From: Arthrobacter sp. FW305-BF8
Lineage (GTDB): Bacteria; Actinomycetota; Actinomycetes; Actinomycetales; Micrococcaceae
Reading direction: 5' to 3'
Length of the DNA stretch: 64,000 nt
Assembly (NCBI RefSeq): GCF_021789315.1
Contig: NZ_CP084561.1
Coordinates: 1,488,001 to 1,552,000, forward strand
Position 1 is the stretch's first letter. Every line of letters begins with the position of its first letter. Both the position numbers and the translations under genes were made by a program. The notes below the pieces were generated by a model. That model did no database searches and was not told the DNA's origin. It worked only from the letters and a program-made list of their open reading frames with translations. Positions 41,307-50,104 of the stretch are shown in pieces.

Positions 41307-42616
41307 CCCAAAAGAACGAGGCGTTCGACGCCGTCGACATCATCCGGACCAAGCGCGACAAGCGCGCACTCAGCCCTGAGCAGATCGACTGGACCATCGA
41401 CGCCTATACCCGCGGCGTCATCGCGGAGGAGCAGATGGCCGCCCTGAACATGGCCATCCTGCTCAACGGCATGGACCGTGCCGAGATCTCGCAGTGGACC
41501 GCGGCGATGATCGCCTCGGGGGAGCGGATGGACTTCTCCGGCCTCCGGCGGCCCGACGGCGGCGTGAAGGTAACTACCGACAAGCACTCCACGGGCGGGG
41601 TGGGGGACAAGATCACCCTGCCGCTGGCGCCCCTCGTCGCCGTCTTCGGAGTGGCGGTGCCGCAGCTGTCCGGACGGGGGCTGGGCCACACCGGCGGCAC
41701 GCTGGACAAACTGGAGTCCATTCCCGGCTGGCGCGCGGCCCTGAGCAACGCTGAAATGCTGGCCCAGCTCCAGGAGGTGGGCGCGGTGATCTGCGCCGCC
41801 GGACCGGGGCTCGCCCCTGCGGACAAGAAGCTCTACGCACTCCGCGACGTCACGGGCACTGTCGAGTCCATCCCGCTGCTTGCCTCGTCGATCATGAGCA
41901 AGAAGATCGCCGAGGGCACGGGCTCGCTGGTGCTGGACGTCAAGGTGGGCAGCGGGGCGTTCATGAAGGACGAGGCCGGCGCGCGCGAACTTGCCGAGAC
42001 CATGGTGGCCCTCGGCAAGGACGCCGGGGTGGAAACCGTGGCCCTGCTGACCAACATGGGCACCCCGCTGGGGCTAACCGCGGGCAACGCCATCGAGGTG
42101 GAGGAATCGGTTGAGGTCCTCGCCGGCGGCGGCCCGGCTGACGTCGTCGAACTGACGGTGAGGCTCGCGGAGGAGATGCTGCGGTGCGCCGGTGTTTCCG
42201 ACGCCGATCCGGCCGCGGCGCTCAAGGACGGCAGGGCGATGGACGTCTGGAACCGGATGATCGCGGCGCAGGGCGGCGACCCGCGGGCGAAGCTGCCGGT
42301 GGCGCGGGAATCTGAAACCATCTACGCGCCCGCCGACGGGGTCCTCGTGGAGCTCGACGCCTTCGCCGTGGGTGTTGCGGCCTGGCGGCTCGGCGCCGGG
42401 AGGGCTCGAAAGGAAGACGCGGTGCAGGCAGCTGCAGGCGTCCGCATGCACGCCAAGCCCGGTGCATCTGTGCGTGCCGGCGAACCGCTGATGACCCTGC
42501 TGACGGACACGCCGGAGAAGTTTGCCCGGGCCAAGGAGGCCCTTGACCACGCCGTCACCATCGCACCGGATGGCTCCAGGCCCGCCCAGCAGCTCATCAT
42601 CGACCGCATCGCCTGA
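41303..42616 (+). CDS. deoA: Thymidine phosphorylase
   Basis: 437 residues. Pyrimidine nucleoside phosphorylase signature region KVTTDKHSTGGVGDKITLPLAPLVA (phosphate-binding) and GRGLGHTGGTLDKLESIPGW. An all-alpha N-terminal domain, alpha/beta domain, and C-terminal PYNP domain beginning near AARESETIYAPADGVL are all present. It phosphorolyses thymidine and deoxyuridine to base plus deoxyribose-1-phosphate. Coupled to cdd upstream and 2 nt from a DedA gene. Confidence 0.95.
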   Translation: MTQKNEAFDAVDIIRTKRDKRALSPEQIDWTIDAYTRGVIAEEQMAALNMAILLNGMDRAEISQWTAAMIASGERMDFSGLRRPDGGVKVTTDKHSTGGVGDKITLPLAPLVAVFGVAVPQLSGRGLGHTGGTLDKLESIPGWRAALSNAEMLAQLQEVGAVICAAGPGLAPADKKLYALRDVTGTVESIPLLASSIMSKKIAEGTGSLVLDVKVGSGAFMKDEAGARELAETMVALGKDAGVETVALLTNMGTPLGLTAGNAIEVEESVEVLAGGGPADVVELTVRLAEEMLRCAGVSDADPAAALKDGRAMDVWNRMIAAQGGDPRAKLPVARESETIYAPADGVLVELDAFAVGVAAWRLGAGRARKEDAVQAAAGVRMHAKPGASVRAGEPLMTLLTDTPEKFARAKEALDHAVTIAPDGSRPAQQLIIDRIA

Positions 42617-42618
42617 CC

Positions 42619-43236
42619 GTGCAGGCCATCAACGACTTCATCCTGGCTGCCGCCGGGCAGCCCTGGGTGCTTTTCATAGTCCTGGCCTGCTGCGTCATCG
42701 ACGGCTTCTTTCCGCCCATTCCCAGTGAATCGGTGGTGGTGGGGCTGGCGGCCGTCGCAGCGACGGCAGACGTTCCCAACCCGTGGCTGCTCGCGGCCGT
42801 GGCCGGGCTGGGCGCGTTCACTGGCGACAATGCCGCCTACCTCATCGGCCGGGGTGTGGGTACACAGCGCTGGGCCTGGATGCGCGGGCCGCGCATGCAG
42901 CGGGCCTTCCGCTGGGCCGGGCGCGAGCTGCGCAAACGGCCGGCGTCGCTGATCCTCGTGGCGAGGTTCGTCCCCATCGGCCGGGTGGCGGTCAACCTGA
43001 CCGCGGGTGCCACCCACTATTCGCATCTGCGCTTCGTCGGGCTGACTGTGCTTTCCGCCACCCTTTGGGCCTCGTATTCGGTGGCCATTGGACTGTTCTT
43101 CGGCCAGTGGTTTGAGGAGAACCACCTGCTGGGGGCCGTGATCGCCATTGTTTGCGCCATCGTGCTGGGGATCCTGGTGGACCTCGTCATCAACCGGCTG
43201 CGGGGCCGCATCCAGGACCCGTTGCAGGAAAGTTGA
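42619..43236 (+). CDS. DedA family membrane protein
   Basis: 205 residues. Conserved segments FFPPIPSESVVVGLAAVAA, GDNAAYLIGRGVGTQRW, RFVPIGRVAVNLTAGATHYSHLRFVGLT fit the VTT/DedA fold with re-entrant helices, including the GxxxR-like arginine and the E/D in the re-entrant loop. DedA proteins are implicated in undecaprenyl-phosphate or lipid flipping and membrane homeostasis. Starts 2 nt after deoA. A second, related gene follows. Confidence 0.88.
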   Translation: MQAINDFILAAAGQPWVLFIVLACCVIDGFFPPIPSESVVVGLAAVAATADVPNPWLLAAVAGLGAFTGDNAAYLIGRGVGTQRWAWMRGPRMQRAFRWAGRELRKRPASLILVARFVPIGRVAVNLTAGATHYSHLRFVGLTVLSATLWASYSVAIGLFFGQWFEENHLLGAVIAIVCAIVLGILVDLVINRLRGRIQDPLQES

Positions 43237-43338
43237 CTTTCCAATCAAGGCGTAGCGGACTATCCTCCGGCCGTGCGACACTAAAGAGCGATTTGCGTCA
43301 CTTCCTGTCTTGTTATATTGCCGAGGAGCAACACCCGC

Positions 43339-44025
43339 GTGGAGTTTATTAATGAGGCCGTGCTCCATGCAGCGGGTCAGTGGTGGATTTATCCCGTTCT
43401 GCTCATGTTCTTCTTCGTTGACGGGTTCGCGATGGTTGTCCCCAGCGAGACGCTCATCGTGGCGCTGGCGGCCTTTTCCCGGCACAGCGGCGAGCCCAAC
43501 CTGTGGATCCTGGGCCTGACTGCGCTGACCGGCGCCATGGCCGGTGACAACATGGCCTACATGCTGGGCCGGAAGATCGGACTGGAGCGCTGGAAATGGA
43601 TGCGCCGGCCCAGGGTGCAGAAGGTCTTCGGCTGGGCGCGCTACGAACTGGAGAAGCGCGGCGCCGTGCTGATCTTCACGGCGCGCTACATCCCGTGGGG
43701 GCGCGTGGCGGTGAACTACGTTGCCGGAACCACCGGATACCCGCACCGCAGGTTCTTCCTGCTGGACGCGCTTGCCTGCTTCACGTGGGTCGGTTACTCG
43801 ATCGGGATCGGCCTCGTCGCCAGTTCCTTCCCGTGGCTCCACAGCAACCCGCTGCTGGGCGCCGGCATCGCCGTGGTGTTCGCCATCATTCTGGGCATCA
43901 TCATTGACCACGCCCTCCGCTGGTGGCACAAGCGGCTCGGCCGCAATGATGCCCACGCTGCGCCGGAAAAGAGCCCGGCACCCGAACAGGGCAGCATCCC
44001 GGAACAGACCAGCCGCGTGGCTTAG
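43339..44025 (+). CDS. DedA family membrane protein (second paralogue)
   Basis: 228 residues from GTG 43339 (GAGGAG ten nt upstream; TTG 43318 also possible). Same landmarks as its neighbour: VPSETLIVALAAFSRHSG, GDNMAYMLGRKIGLERWKWMRR, RYIPWGRVAVNYVAGTTGYPHRRFF. The polar C-terminal tail of about 25 residues (HAAPEKSPAPEQGS) is specific to this copy. A TATATT box at 43314-43319 in the 102-nt gap suggests its own promoter. Confidence 0.88.
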   Translation: MEFINEAVLHAAGQWWIYPVLLMFFFVDGFAMVVPSETLIVALAAFSRHSGEPNLWILGLTALTGAMAGDNMAYMLGRKIGLERWKWMRRPRVQKVFGWARYELEKRGAVLIFTARYIPWGRVAVNYVAGTTGYPHRRFFLLDALACFTWVGYSIGIGLVASSFPWLHSNPLLGAGIAVVFAIILGIIIDHALRWWHKRLGRNDAHAAPEKSPAPEQGSIPEQTSRVA

Positions 44026-44146
44026 CAGCGCAGGTGGCTTAATAGGGCAGGTGGCTTAGCAGGGCGGTTCAGCGGCCTTTCAGGCCGCCCGTCGCCGTGC
44101 AGCGCCCCCGTTGGCATTGCCGCCGGTGCAACCCTAGAGTTGGTAC

Positions 44147-45292
44147 GTGACTGAGCCAATCGTTGACGCCGCCCCTGCCCTTGACTTCGACCTGAAGAGC
44201 CTGCCCAAGGTATCCCTTCACGACCACCTGGACGGCGGCCTGCGCCCTGCCACCATTATTGAGCTGGCGGAGGCCGTGGGGCACACCCTCCCGTCGACAG
44301 ACCCGACAGCCCTGGGCGAATGGTTCCGCGAATCCGCCGACTCCGGCTCGCTGGTCCGCTACCTGGAAACGTTCGACCACACGGTCGCCGTCATGCAGAC
44401 CAAGGAAGGTCTGTTCCGCGTCGCCAAGGAGTTCGTGGAGGATCTGGCGGACGACGGCGTGGTGTACGGCGAAGTGCGCTGGGCACCTGAGCAGCACCTC
44501 CAGAATGGACTGACCCTGGACGAGGTTGTCGAGGCGGTCCAGGAAGGACTCGAAGCCGGCGTGGAGGCTGTGGCCGAGACCGGCCGAGAGATCCAGGTGG
44601 GCCAGCTCATCACGGCCATGCGGCACGCTGACCGCGGCCAGGAAATCGCTGAACTCGCCGTTCGGCACCGCGACAAGGGCGCCGTCGGGTTCGACATTGC
44701 CGGCGCCGAGGACGGCTTCCTGCCGTCGCGCTTCCGCGACGCCTTCACCTACCTGGCCGAAAACAACTTCCCGGCCACCGTGCACGCCGGTGAAGCCGCC
44801 GGCCTGGACAGCATCCAGTCCGCCCTCGTTGACGGCCGCGCGCTGCGCCTTGGCCACGGTGTCCGCATCGCCGAGGACATCATGGTGGAGTTCGACGAGG
44901 ACGACGCCGACGACGAGGACAGCGACAACATTGGCCTGGTCACCCTCGGCAACCTGTCCAGCTGGATCCGGGACCGCGGCATCCCCCTGGAAATCTGCCC
45001 GTCCTCCAACCTGCAGACCGGTGCCATTGCCGCGTTCGGTGAGGGCATTGAAAGCCACCCGCTGGACATGCTCTACCAGCTGGGCTTCAACGTCACCATC
45101 AACACGGACAACCGGCTCATGAGCGGCGTGACGCTCACCGATGAGTTCGAGCTCCTGGTGGAGACTTTCGACTACGACCTCGATGACCTGCTGGAGCTCA
45201 CGCTCAACGCCGCCGAAGCGTCCTTCCTGCCCCTTGAGGAAAAGGAAGCCCTCGTGGAGTACATCAACGACGTGTACGGCGACCTTGGCTGA
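44147..45292 (+). CDS. add: Adenosine deaminase
   Basis: 381 residues, metal-dependent TIM barrel. Zinc motif VSLHDHLDGGLRP, then FPATVHAGEAAGLDSI (His and Glu), RLGHGVRI, and the C-terminal INTDNRLMSGVTLT aspartates. It converts adenosine and deoxyadenosine to inosine forms. It belongs to the nucleoside salvage group with cdd and deoA. An acidic EDDADDEDSDN loop (about residues 251-263) is unusual in charge but sits between conserved strands. The mazG start overlaps its 3' end. Confidence 0.93.
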   Translation: MTEPIVDAAPALDFDLKSLPKVSLHDHLDGGLRPATIIELAEAVGHTLPSTDPTALGEWFRESADSGSLVRYLETFDHTVAVMQTKEGLFRVAKEFVEDLADDGVVYGEVRWAPEQHLQNGLTLDEVVEAVQEGLEAGVEAVAETGREIQVGQLITAMRHADRGQEIAELAVRHRDKGAVGFDIAGAEDGFLPSRFRDAFTYLAENNFPATVHAGEAAGLDSIQSALVDGRALRLGHGVRIAEDIMVEFDEDDADDEDSDNIGLVTLGNLSSWIRDRGIPLEICPSSNLQTGAIAAFGEGIESHPLDMLYQLGFNVTINTDNRLMSGVTLTDEFELLVETFDYDLDDLLELTLNAAEASFLPLEEKEALVEYINDVYGDLG

Positions 45293-46013
45293 AACCGTCC
45301 GGCAGCCTGAACCTACCGGCCCGGTGGAGGAGCTCGTGGGGGAACTGCTGGGGGTGATTGCGGCCCTCCGCGAGCACTGCCCCTGGATGGGCGCGCTCAC
45401 CCACGAGTCGCTCGTGGAGTACCTGCTGGAGGAGGCCTATGAAGTGGCCGAGACCATCGAGACCGGCGCGGACGAGGCTGAACTGAAAGGCGAGCTGGGC
45501 GATGTGCTGCTCCAGGTGGTGCTGCACGCCCGGCTCGCCGAGGAACGGGGCGTGTTCGGCTTCATCGACGTCGCCCGCGGCCTCACCGAGAAGATGATCC
45601 GCCGCAACCCCCACGTGTTCCGTCCGGACGGATCCCTCCAGGACACCTTTCCTGCCACGGTGGAGGAGATCGTGCTCAAGTGGGATGCCGTGAAAAAGGC
45701 CGAAAGCCCGCAGCGCAGCACGCCCTTTGAGGGCATTCCGGTGGCTCTGCCTGCACTGGCCCAGGCGCAGAAAACCCTGGACCGGGGCGAGCGGGCCGGG
45801 CTGCAGGCCCCGGAGGCTGAACGAAACCCGGTGGTTGAGCTTGTCGAAACCAGGCTCGCCGAAACAATAGAAACCGAAGCCGAACTCGGCGAGCTGCTGC
45901 TCGCCGTCGTCCGTTCGGCCCGGAGCAGGGGGTTCGACGCCGAACGCGCCCTCCGCGGGGCCGTCCGGCACTACCAGAACCGTTATCCGGAAACGTCCGC
46001 GCCCGGATCATGA
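45285..46013 (+). CDS. mazG: MazG family nucleoside triphosphate pyrophosphohydrolase
   Basis: About 242 residues. One clear MazG domain (HCPWMGALTHESLVEYLLEEAYEVAETIETG and ELKGELGDVLLQVVLHARLAEE), including the acidic EE..ExxD metal motif, then RRNPHVF and EEIVLKWDAVKKAE, as in full-length MazG. The second half is reduced (residues 190-235, ELGELLLAVVRSARSRGFDAERALRGAVRHY). TTG 45285 overlaps the add stop; GTG 45324 is possible. Residues 183-190 (VVELVETR) come from a repeat-like 22-mer lodged in frame. It hydrolyses non-canonical or excess (d)NTPs, fitting a salvage operon. Confidence 0.88.
   Translation: MAETVRQPEPTGPVEELVGELLGVIAALREHCPWMGALTHESLVEYLLEEAYEVAETIETGADEAELKGELGDVLLQVVLHARLAEERGVFGFIDVARGLTEKMIRRNPHVFRPDGSLQDTFPATVEEIVLKWDAVKKAESPQRSTPFEGIPVALPALAQAQKTLDRGERAGLQAPEAERNPVVELVETRLAETIETEAELGELLLAVVRSARSRGFDAERALRGAVRHYQNRYPETSAPGS
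45830..45851 (+). repeat. Repeat-like 22-mer translated inside mazG
   Basis: GGTGGTTGAGCTTGTCGAAA followed by CC. I recognise this core from intergenic palindromic repeats common in Micrococcales genomes, though it is a recollection, not a search. Here it reads in frame as VVELVETR between the two halves of MazG. Confidence 0.5.
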
Positions 46014-46132
46014 CGTCCGGGTTCTGGATAGGTTTCCGTAACGTGCACCACTCTCGACTACGCTAGTCCTGACGAGGACGTCGAGATTTTTCCCCTAAAG
46101 TCCCCAGTAAATCGCCCACAAGGAGCACATCC

Positions 46133-47413
46133 ATGGCGCTTATCGATGCCATCCACGCCCGCGAGATCCTCGATTCCCGTGGCAACCCCACCGTCGAAGT
46201 TGAAGTTCTCCTCTCCGACGGCCAGATCGGCCGCGCTGCCGTTCCGTCCGGTGCATCCACCGGCGAGCACGAAGCCGTTGAACTGCGCGACGGCGACAAG
46301 GGCCGCTACCTCGGCAAGGGTGTCCAGAAGGCCGTTGACGCCGTCATCGACCAGATCGCACCGGCCCTGACCGGCTTCGACGCCACCGACCAGCGCAGCA
46401 TCGACCAGGCGATGATCGACCTGGACGGCACCGCCAACAAGGGCAAGCTCGGCGCCAACGCGATCCTCGGCGTCTCCCTGGCAGTTGCCAACGCCGCAGC
46501 AGCCTCCGCCGACCTGCCGCTGTACAAGTACCTGGGCGGCCCGAACGCCCACGTCCTGCCCGTTCCGCTGATGAACATCCTCAACGGCGGCTCGCACGCG
46601 GATTCCGACGTCGACATCCAGGAATTCATGATCGCCCCGATCGGCGCCGAGACCTTCTCCGAAGGTCTGCGCTGGGGCGTCGAGGTGTACCACAACCTCA
46701 AGTCCGTGCTGCAGCAGAAGGGCCTCTCCACCGGCCTTGGCGACGAGGGCGGCTTCGCCCCGAACCTGCCGTCCAACCGCGCTGCCCTGGACCTGATCCA
46801 GGAAGCCATCCAGAACGCCGGCTACACCCCGGGCACCGACATCGCCCTGGCCCTGGACGTCGCCTCCTCCGAGTTCTTCAAGGACGGTGCCTACCAGTTC
46901 GAGGGCAAGGCCCTGAGCGCCGCCGAGATGAGCGCCTACTACGCCGAGCTCGTTGCCGACTACCCGCTGGTTTCCATCGAGGACCCGCTGGACGAAAACG
47001 ACTGGGAAGGCTGGAAGATCCTCACCGACACCATCGGTGACAAGGTCCAGCTGGTGGGCGACGACCTGTTCGTCACCAACCCCGAGCGCCTGCAGCAGGG
47101 CATCGACGCCGCCACGGCGAACTCCCTGCTGGTCAAGGTCAACCAGATCGGCTCCCTGACCGAAACCCTGGACGCCGTTTCCCTGGCCCAGCGCTCCGGT
47201 TACACCACCATCACCTCGCACCGCTCCGGCGAAACCGAGGACACCACGATCGCCGACATCGCCGTTGCCACCAACGCCGGGCAGATCAAGACCGGTGCCC
47301 CGGCCCGCTCCGAGCGCGTTGCCAAGTACAACCAGCTGCTGCGCATCGAAGAGGAACTCGACGACGCCGCACGCTACGCCGGACGCAGCGCGTTCCCGCG
47401 TTTCAAGGCCTAG
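46133..47413 (+). CDS. eno: Enolase
   Basis: 426 residues. It interconverts 2-phosphoglycerate and phosphoenolpyruvate. Conserved blocks: AREILDSRGNPTVEVEV, PSGASTGEHEAVELRD, GDEGGFAPNLPSN, SIEDPLDENDW, LVGDDLFVTN, LLVKVNQIGSLTE and SHRSGETEDTTIADIAV, so the three metal-binding acidic residues and catalytic Lys and His are present. The ATG at 46133 is preceded by AAGGAG. It ends at a strong terminator. Confidence 0.98.
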   Translation: MALIDAIHAREILDSRGNPTVEVEVLLSDGQIGRAAVPSGASTGEHEAVELRDGDKGRYLGKGVQKAVDAVIDQIAPALTGFDATDQRSIDQAMIDLDGTANKGKLGANAILGVSLAVANAAAASADLPLYKYLGGPNAHVLPVPLMNILNGGSHADSDVDIQEFMIAPIGAETFSEGLRWGVEVYHNLKSVLQQKGLSTGLGDEGGFAPNLPSNRAALDLIQEAIQNAGYTPGTDIALALDVASSEFFKDGAYQFEGKALSAAEMSAYYAELVADYPLVSIEDPLDENDWEGWKILTDTIGDKVQLVGDDLFVTNPERLQQGIDAATANSLLVKVNQIGSLTETLDAVSLAQRSGYTTITSHRSGETEDTTIADIAVATNAGQIKTGAPARSERVAKYNQLLRIEEELDDAARYAGRSAFPRFKA

Positions 47414-47431
47414 TAGCCCAAGAAACAGCTG

Positions 47432-47475
47432 ACCGGTGGCTATGGTGGAAAGACCATAGCCACCGGTTTTGTTTT
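47432..47475 (+). terminator. Rho-independent terminator of eno
   Basis: A 15-bp perfect stem ACCGGTGGCTATGGT with a 6-nt loop, followed by TTTGTTTT. Confidence 0.9.
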
Positions 47476-47501
47476 AGGCGCCCACACGTTACAGGAGTGT
47501 C

Positions 47502-48347
47502 ATGGCTACCCGCCGTCCCAAAGTTCCCAGGGTGACCCCACCAGCACAGCAGTCCTCCGCCGGCTCCGCCGGGGGAGACGTCATCCAGGCGGACTTCGGC
47601 GGCTCCCGTTCGGCGCACGCCACCCATGAGTCCGGAACGGGACACGAAGCCAAGGCGGCGGGCAGGGCCAACGGCTCTGGTGCCACATCCGGCGTTGGTA
47701 GCAGGACGGGCGCGGGTTCCACCGGTTCCACGGGTTCGAGTGCCACGGGCGCCGGTGCGAAAGGCCCAGGCACGAAGGGCACAGGTGCGAACGGCCCAGG
47801 TACGAAGGGCGCAGGTTCGGCAGCTGGCGCGGCCTCAAAACCTGGCGCTGCCTCAAAACCTGGCGCGGCCACCAAAGCCAGCGCCGGGAAGCCGGGCAGC
47901 AGCCGCGGGAAGTCCGGATCGTCAGCCGTCACCGCAGGGGAAGACAACCTCGACCCCGTTCCTGCCAAGGCGTTCTCCGGCCGCATGCTGGCGCTGGCCG
48001 TGGTGATGGTTGCCATCACCATCATGCTGGCCCCCACCGTGAAGATCTTCATCGACAAGCGGGCGGAAATCGCGGCCCTGGAGTCGGACATCTCGGCCAG
48101 CAAGGCGGACCAGGACAGCCTCAAACGGCAGGTCTCGCGCTGGCAGGATCCCAACTACGTCAAGCAGCAGGCACGCGACCGCATTAACATGGTTATGCCG
48201 GGTGAGACCGGCTACTGGGTTTTCGGCAGCGACCTGCCGGCCGGCGCATCAGCCAGCCAGCCCAGTGCAGCACAAACACAAGACCCCGCCGACGTGCCCT
48301 GGGTGGATTCCCTCTGGGAGTCCATCAGGCGCTCGGCGACAGACTAG
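47502..48347 (+). CDS. FtsB/DivIC-like septum formation initiator protein
   Basis: 281 residues. A long disordered N-terminus (residues 1-150) is followed by one membrane helix (FSGRMLALAVVMVAITIMLAP, about 158-178), a short coiled coil (KRAEIAALESDISASKADQDSLKRQVSRWQ) and the DivIC signature DPNYVKQQARDRINMVMPGETGYWVF. The fold fits bitopic cell-division proteins that join FtsL and FtsQ. In the disordered part GAKGPGTKGTGANGPGTKG and GAASKPG units repeat in tandem, likely variable. Position after eno and before DUF501 and ppx is the typical actinobacterial order. Confidence 0.9.
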   Translation: MATRRPKVPRVTPPAQQSSAGSAGGDVIQADFGGSRSAHATHESGTGHEAKAAGRANGSGATSGVGSRTGAGSTGSTGSSATGAGAKGPGTKGTGANGPGTKGAGSAAGAASKPGAASKPGAATKASAGKPGSSRGKSGSSAVTAGEDNLDPVPAKAFSGRMLALAVVMVAITIMLAPTVKIFIDKRAEIAALESDISASKADQDSLKRQVSRWQDPNYVKQQARDRINMVMPGETGYWVFGSDLPAGASASQPSAAQTQDPADVPWVDSLWESIRRSATD

Positions 48348-48422
48348 GAGCGGCGCCCGCCGCGGGACTGCCTACCGGAATTTCGGTGCAGCCAGATCCG
48401 GGCAGGAAGGACGGCCACGCCA

Positions 48423-49133
48423 GTGGACGACAACACGGCAACCGCCCCCGGAGACTCCCGGCAACCATCGGCACAGGACCTCGATGTGCTCAGCCGCCAG
48501 CTGGGGAGGCCGGTGCGCGACGTTGTGGAAATCCCGGCGCGCTGCGTCTGCGGGAACCCGCTTGTGGCCGCAACATCCCCGCGCCTCAGCAACGGAACTC
48601 CCTTCCCCACCACTTTTTACCTGACGCACCCCGTCATCACGTCCGCGGTCTCCCGGCTTGAGGCATCCGGCCTCATGAACGACATGAACGACCGGCTTGC
48701 CGCGGACGAGCCGCTGGCTGCCTCCTACCGCGCGGCCCACGAGGCCTACCTGGCTGCCCGTGCCGAAATCGGGGCACGGTCGGGAATCGGCGACGTCCCG
48801 GAGATCGACGGCGTCTCCGCCGGCGGCATGCCCACCCGCGTCAAGTGCCTGCACGTCCTGGTGGGACACTCGCTGGCCGCCGGGCCGGGCGTGAATCCGC
48901 TGGGCGACGAAGCCATCGCGGCCATCGGTGAATGGTGGACCGCCGACCGCTGCTACTGCGAGGGTGCCTGGGACACGGCCGGCGAAGCGCCGTCCAGGGA
49001 CCTCAGCCGCCACGGCCCGCAGGGGTTGCCGGACATCGTCGGCCGGCCGGCGCCCGTCCGCAGATCCAAGACTGACGAAGCGGCGGGGGCCGGATCCACG
49101 ACAGACGCAACCACAACGGAGGCGGGCGCATGA
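48423..49133 (+). CDS. DUF501 family protein
   Basis: 236 residues. The DUF501 core runs from about residue 20 to 175: QDLDVLSRQLGRPVRDVVEIPARCVCGNP, PTTFYLTHPVITSAVSRLEASG, VSAGGMPTRVKCLHVLVGHSLAAGPGVNPLGDEAI and WWTADRCYC. Conserved Cys and His residues (CVCG, KCLHVLVGH, CYC) suggest metal binding. Function unknown. The C-terminal about 40 residues are Ala/Thr-rich and disordered. Its stop overlaps the ppx start by 4 nt. Confidence 0.88.
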   Translation: MDDNTATAPGDSRQPSAQDLDVLSRQLGRPVRDVVEIPARCVCGNPLVAATSPRLSNGTPFPTTFYLTHPVITSAVSRLEASGLMNDMNDRLAADEPLAASYRAAHEAYLAARAEIGARSGIGDVPEIDGVSAGGMPTRVKCLHVLVGHSLAAGPGVNPLGDEAIAAIGEWWTADRCYCEGAWDTAGEAPSRDLSRHGPQGLPDIVGRPAPVRRSKTDEAAGAGSTTDATTTEAGA

Positions 49134-50086
49134 CCCGGGTGGCCGCCATCGACTGCGGAACCAACTCCATCCGCCTGCTCATCGCCGACATCGACCGCAG
49201 CAATGGGACCACGAAGCTCACCGACGTCGTGCGTGAAATGCGTGTGGTGCGGCTCGGCCAGGGCGTGGATGCCACCGGCGAGCTGGCGCCCGAAGCACTT
49301 GAGCGCACCTTTGCAGCGACGGCCGATTACGCCGCGCTCATCCGCGAGTACCAGGCCACGAAAGTCCGCTTCGTGGCCACCTCGGCCAGCCGGGACGCCC
49401 GGAACCGCCAGGTCTTCGTGGACGGCATCCAGAACCTCATTGGGGTGGAGCCGGAGGTGATCACCGGCCACGAGGAAGCTGCGCTTTCCTTCGCCGGCGC
49501 CAGCAGTGTGCTGCCCATCTCGGCAGAGGACAAGGTGCTGGTGGTGGACCTGGGCGGCGGTAGCACGGAGTTTGTGCTCGGCGACGCCAGCGGCGTGATC
49601 GCCGCAAGGTCCGTGGACATCGGCTGCGTCAGGCTCACCGAACGCCACCTCACATCGGACCCGCCCACCGCCGAGCAGATCGCCGCCGCGGAGGCCGACG
49701 TCGACGCCGCCATCGCCGAAGCGCGACTGGACGTTCCGCTGGAACGCAGCACCGCCGTCGTCGGGGTTGCCGGCTCCATCACCACCATCACGGCGCACGC
49801 GCTCAGGCTGCCCGAATACCTGCCGGGGGCCATCCACGGCGCAGAACTGTCCATCTCCGCCGTCCAGGCCGCGGCCACCGATCTGCTGCAGATGACGCGG
49901 GCGCAGCGGGCGGAACTGCCGTACATGCACCCCGGCCGGGTGGACGTCATCGGCGCAGGCGCGCTGGTCTGGCGGCGCATCCTCACCCGCATGGGCGAGC
50001 TCAGCGGCGGCCTCATAATTACGGCCACCGCCAGTGAGCACGATATTCTTGACGGAATTGCCCTGAGTGCCGAGGCACCGAGTTAA
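49130..50086 (+). CDS. ppx: Exopolyphosphatase, Ppx/GppA family
   Basis: 318 residues, ASKHA fold, short single-module type. Phosphate loops AAIDCGTNSIRLLIAD and VLVVDLGGGSTEFVLGD, plus EVITGHEEAALSFAGA and VGVAGSITTITAHAL. It releases phosphate from polyphosphate or from pppGpp. Many actinobacteria carry two such enzymes, so assignment between PPX1 and PPX2 is open. It overlaps the DUF501 gene and is 18 nt from the protease gene. Confidence 0.92.
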   Translation: MTRVAAIDCGTNSIRLLIADIDRSNGTTKLTDVVREMRVVRLGQGVDATGELAPEALERTFAATADYAALIREYQATKVRFVATSASRDARNRQVFVDGIQNLIGVEPEVITGHEEAALSFAGASSVLPISAEDKVLVVDLGGGSTEFVLGDASGVIAARSVDIGCVRLTERHLTSDPPTAEQIAAAEADVDAAIAEARLDVPLERSTAVVGVAGSITTITAHALRLPEYLPGAIHGAELSISAVQAAATDLLQMTRAQRAELPYMHPGRVDVIGAGALVWRRILTRMGELSGGLIITATASEHDILDGIALSAEAPS

Positions 50087-50104
50087 CCGAAAATTGGATT
50101 CTGA

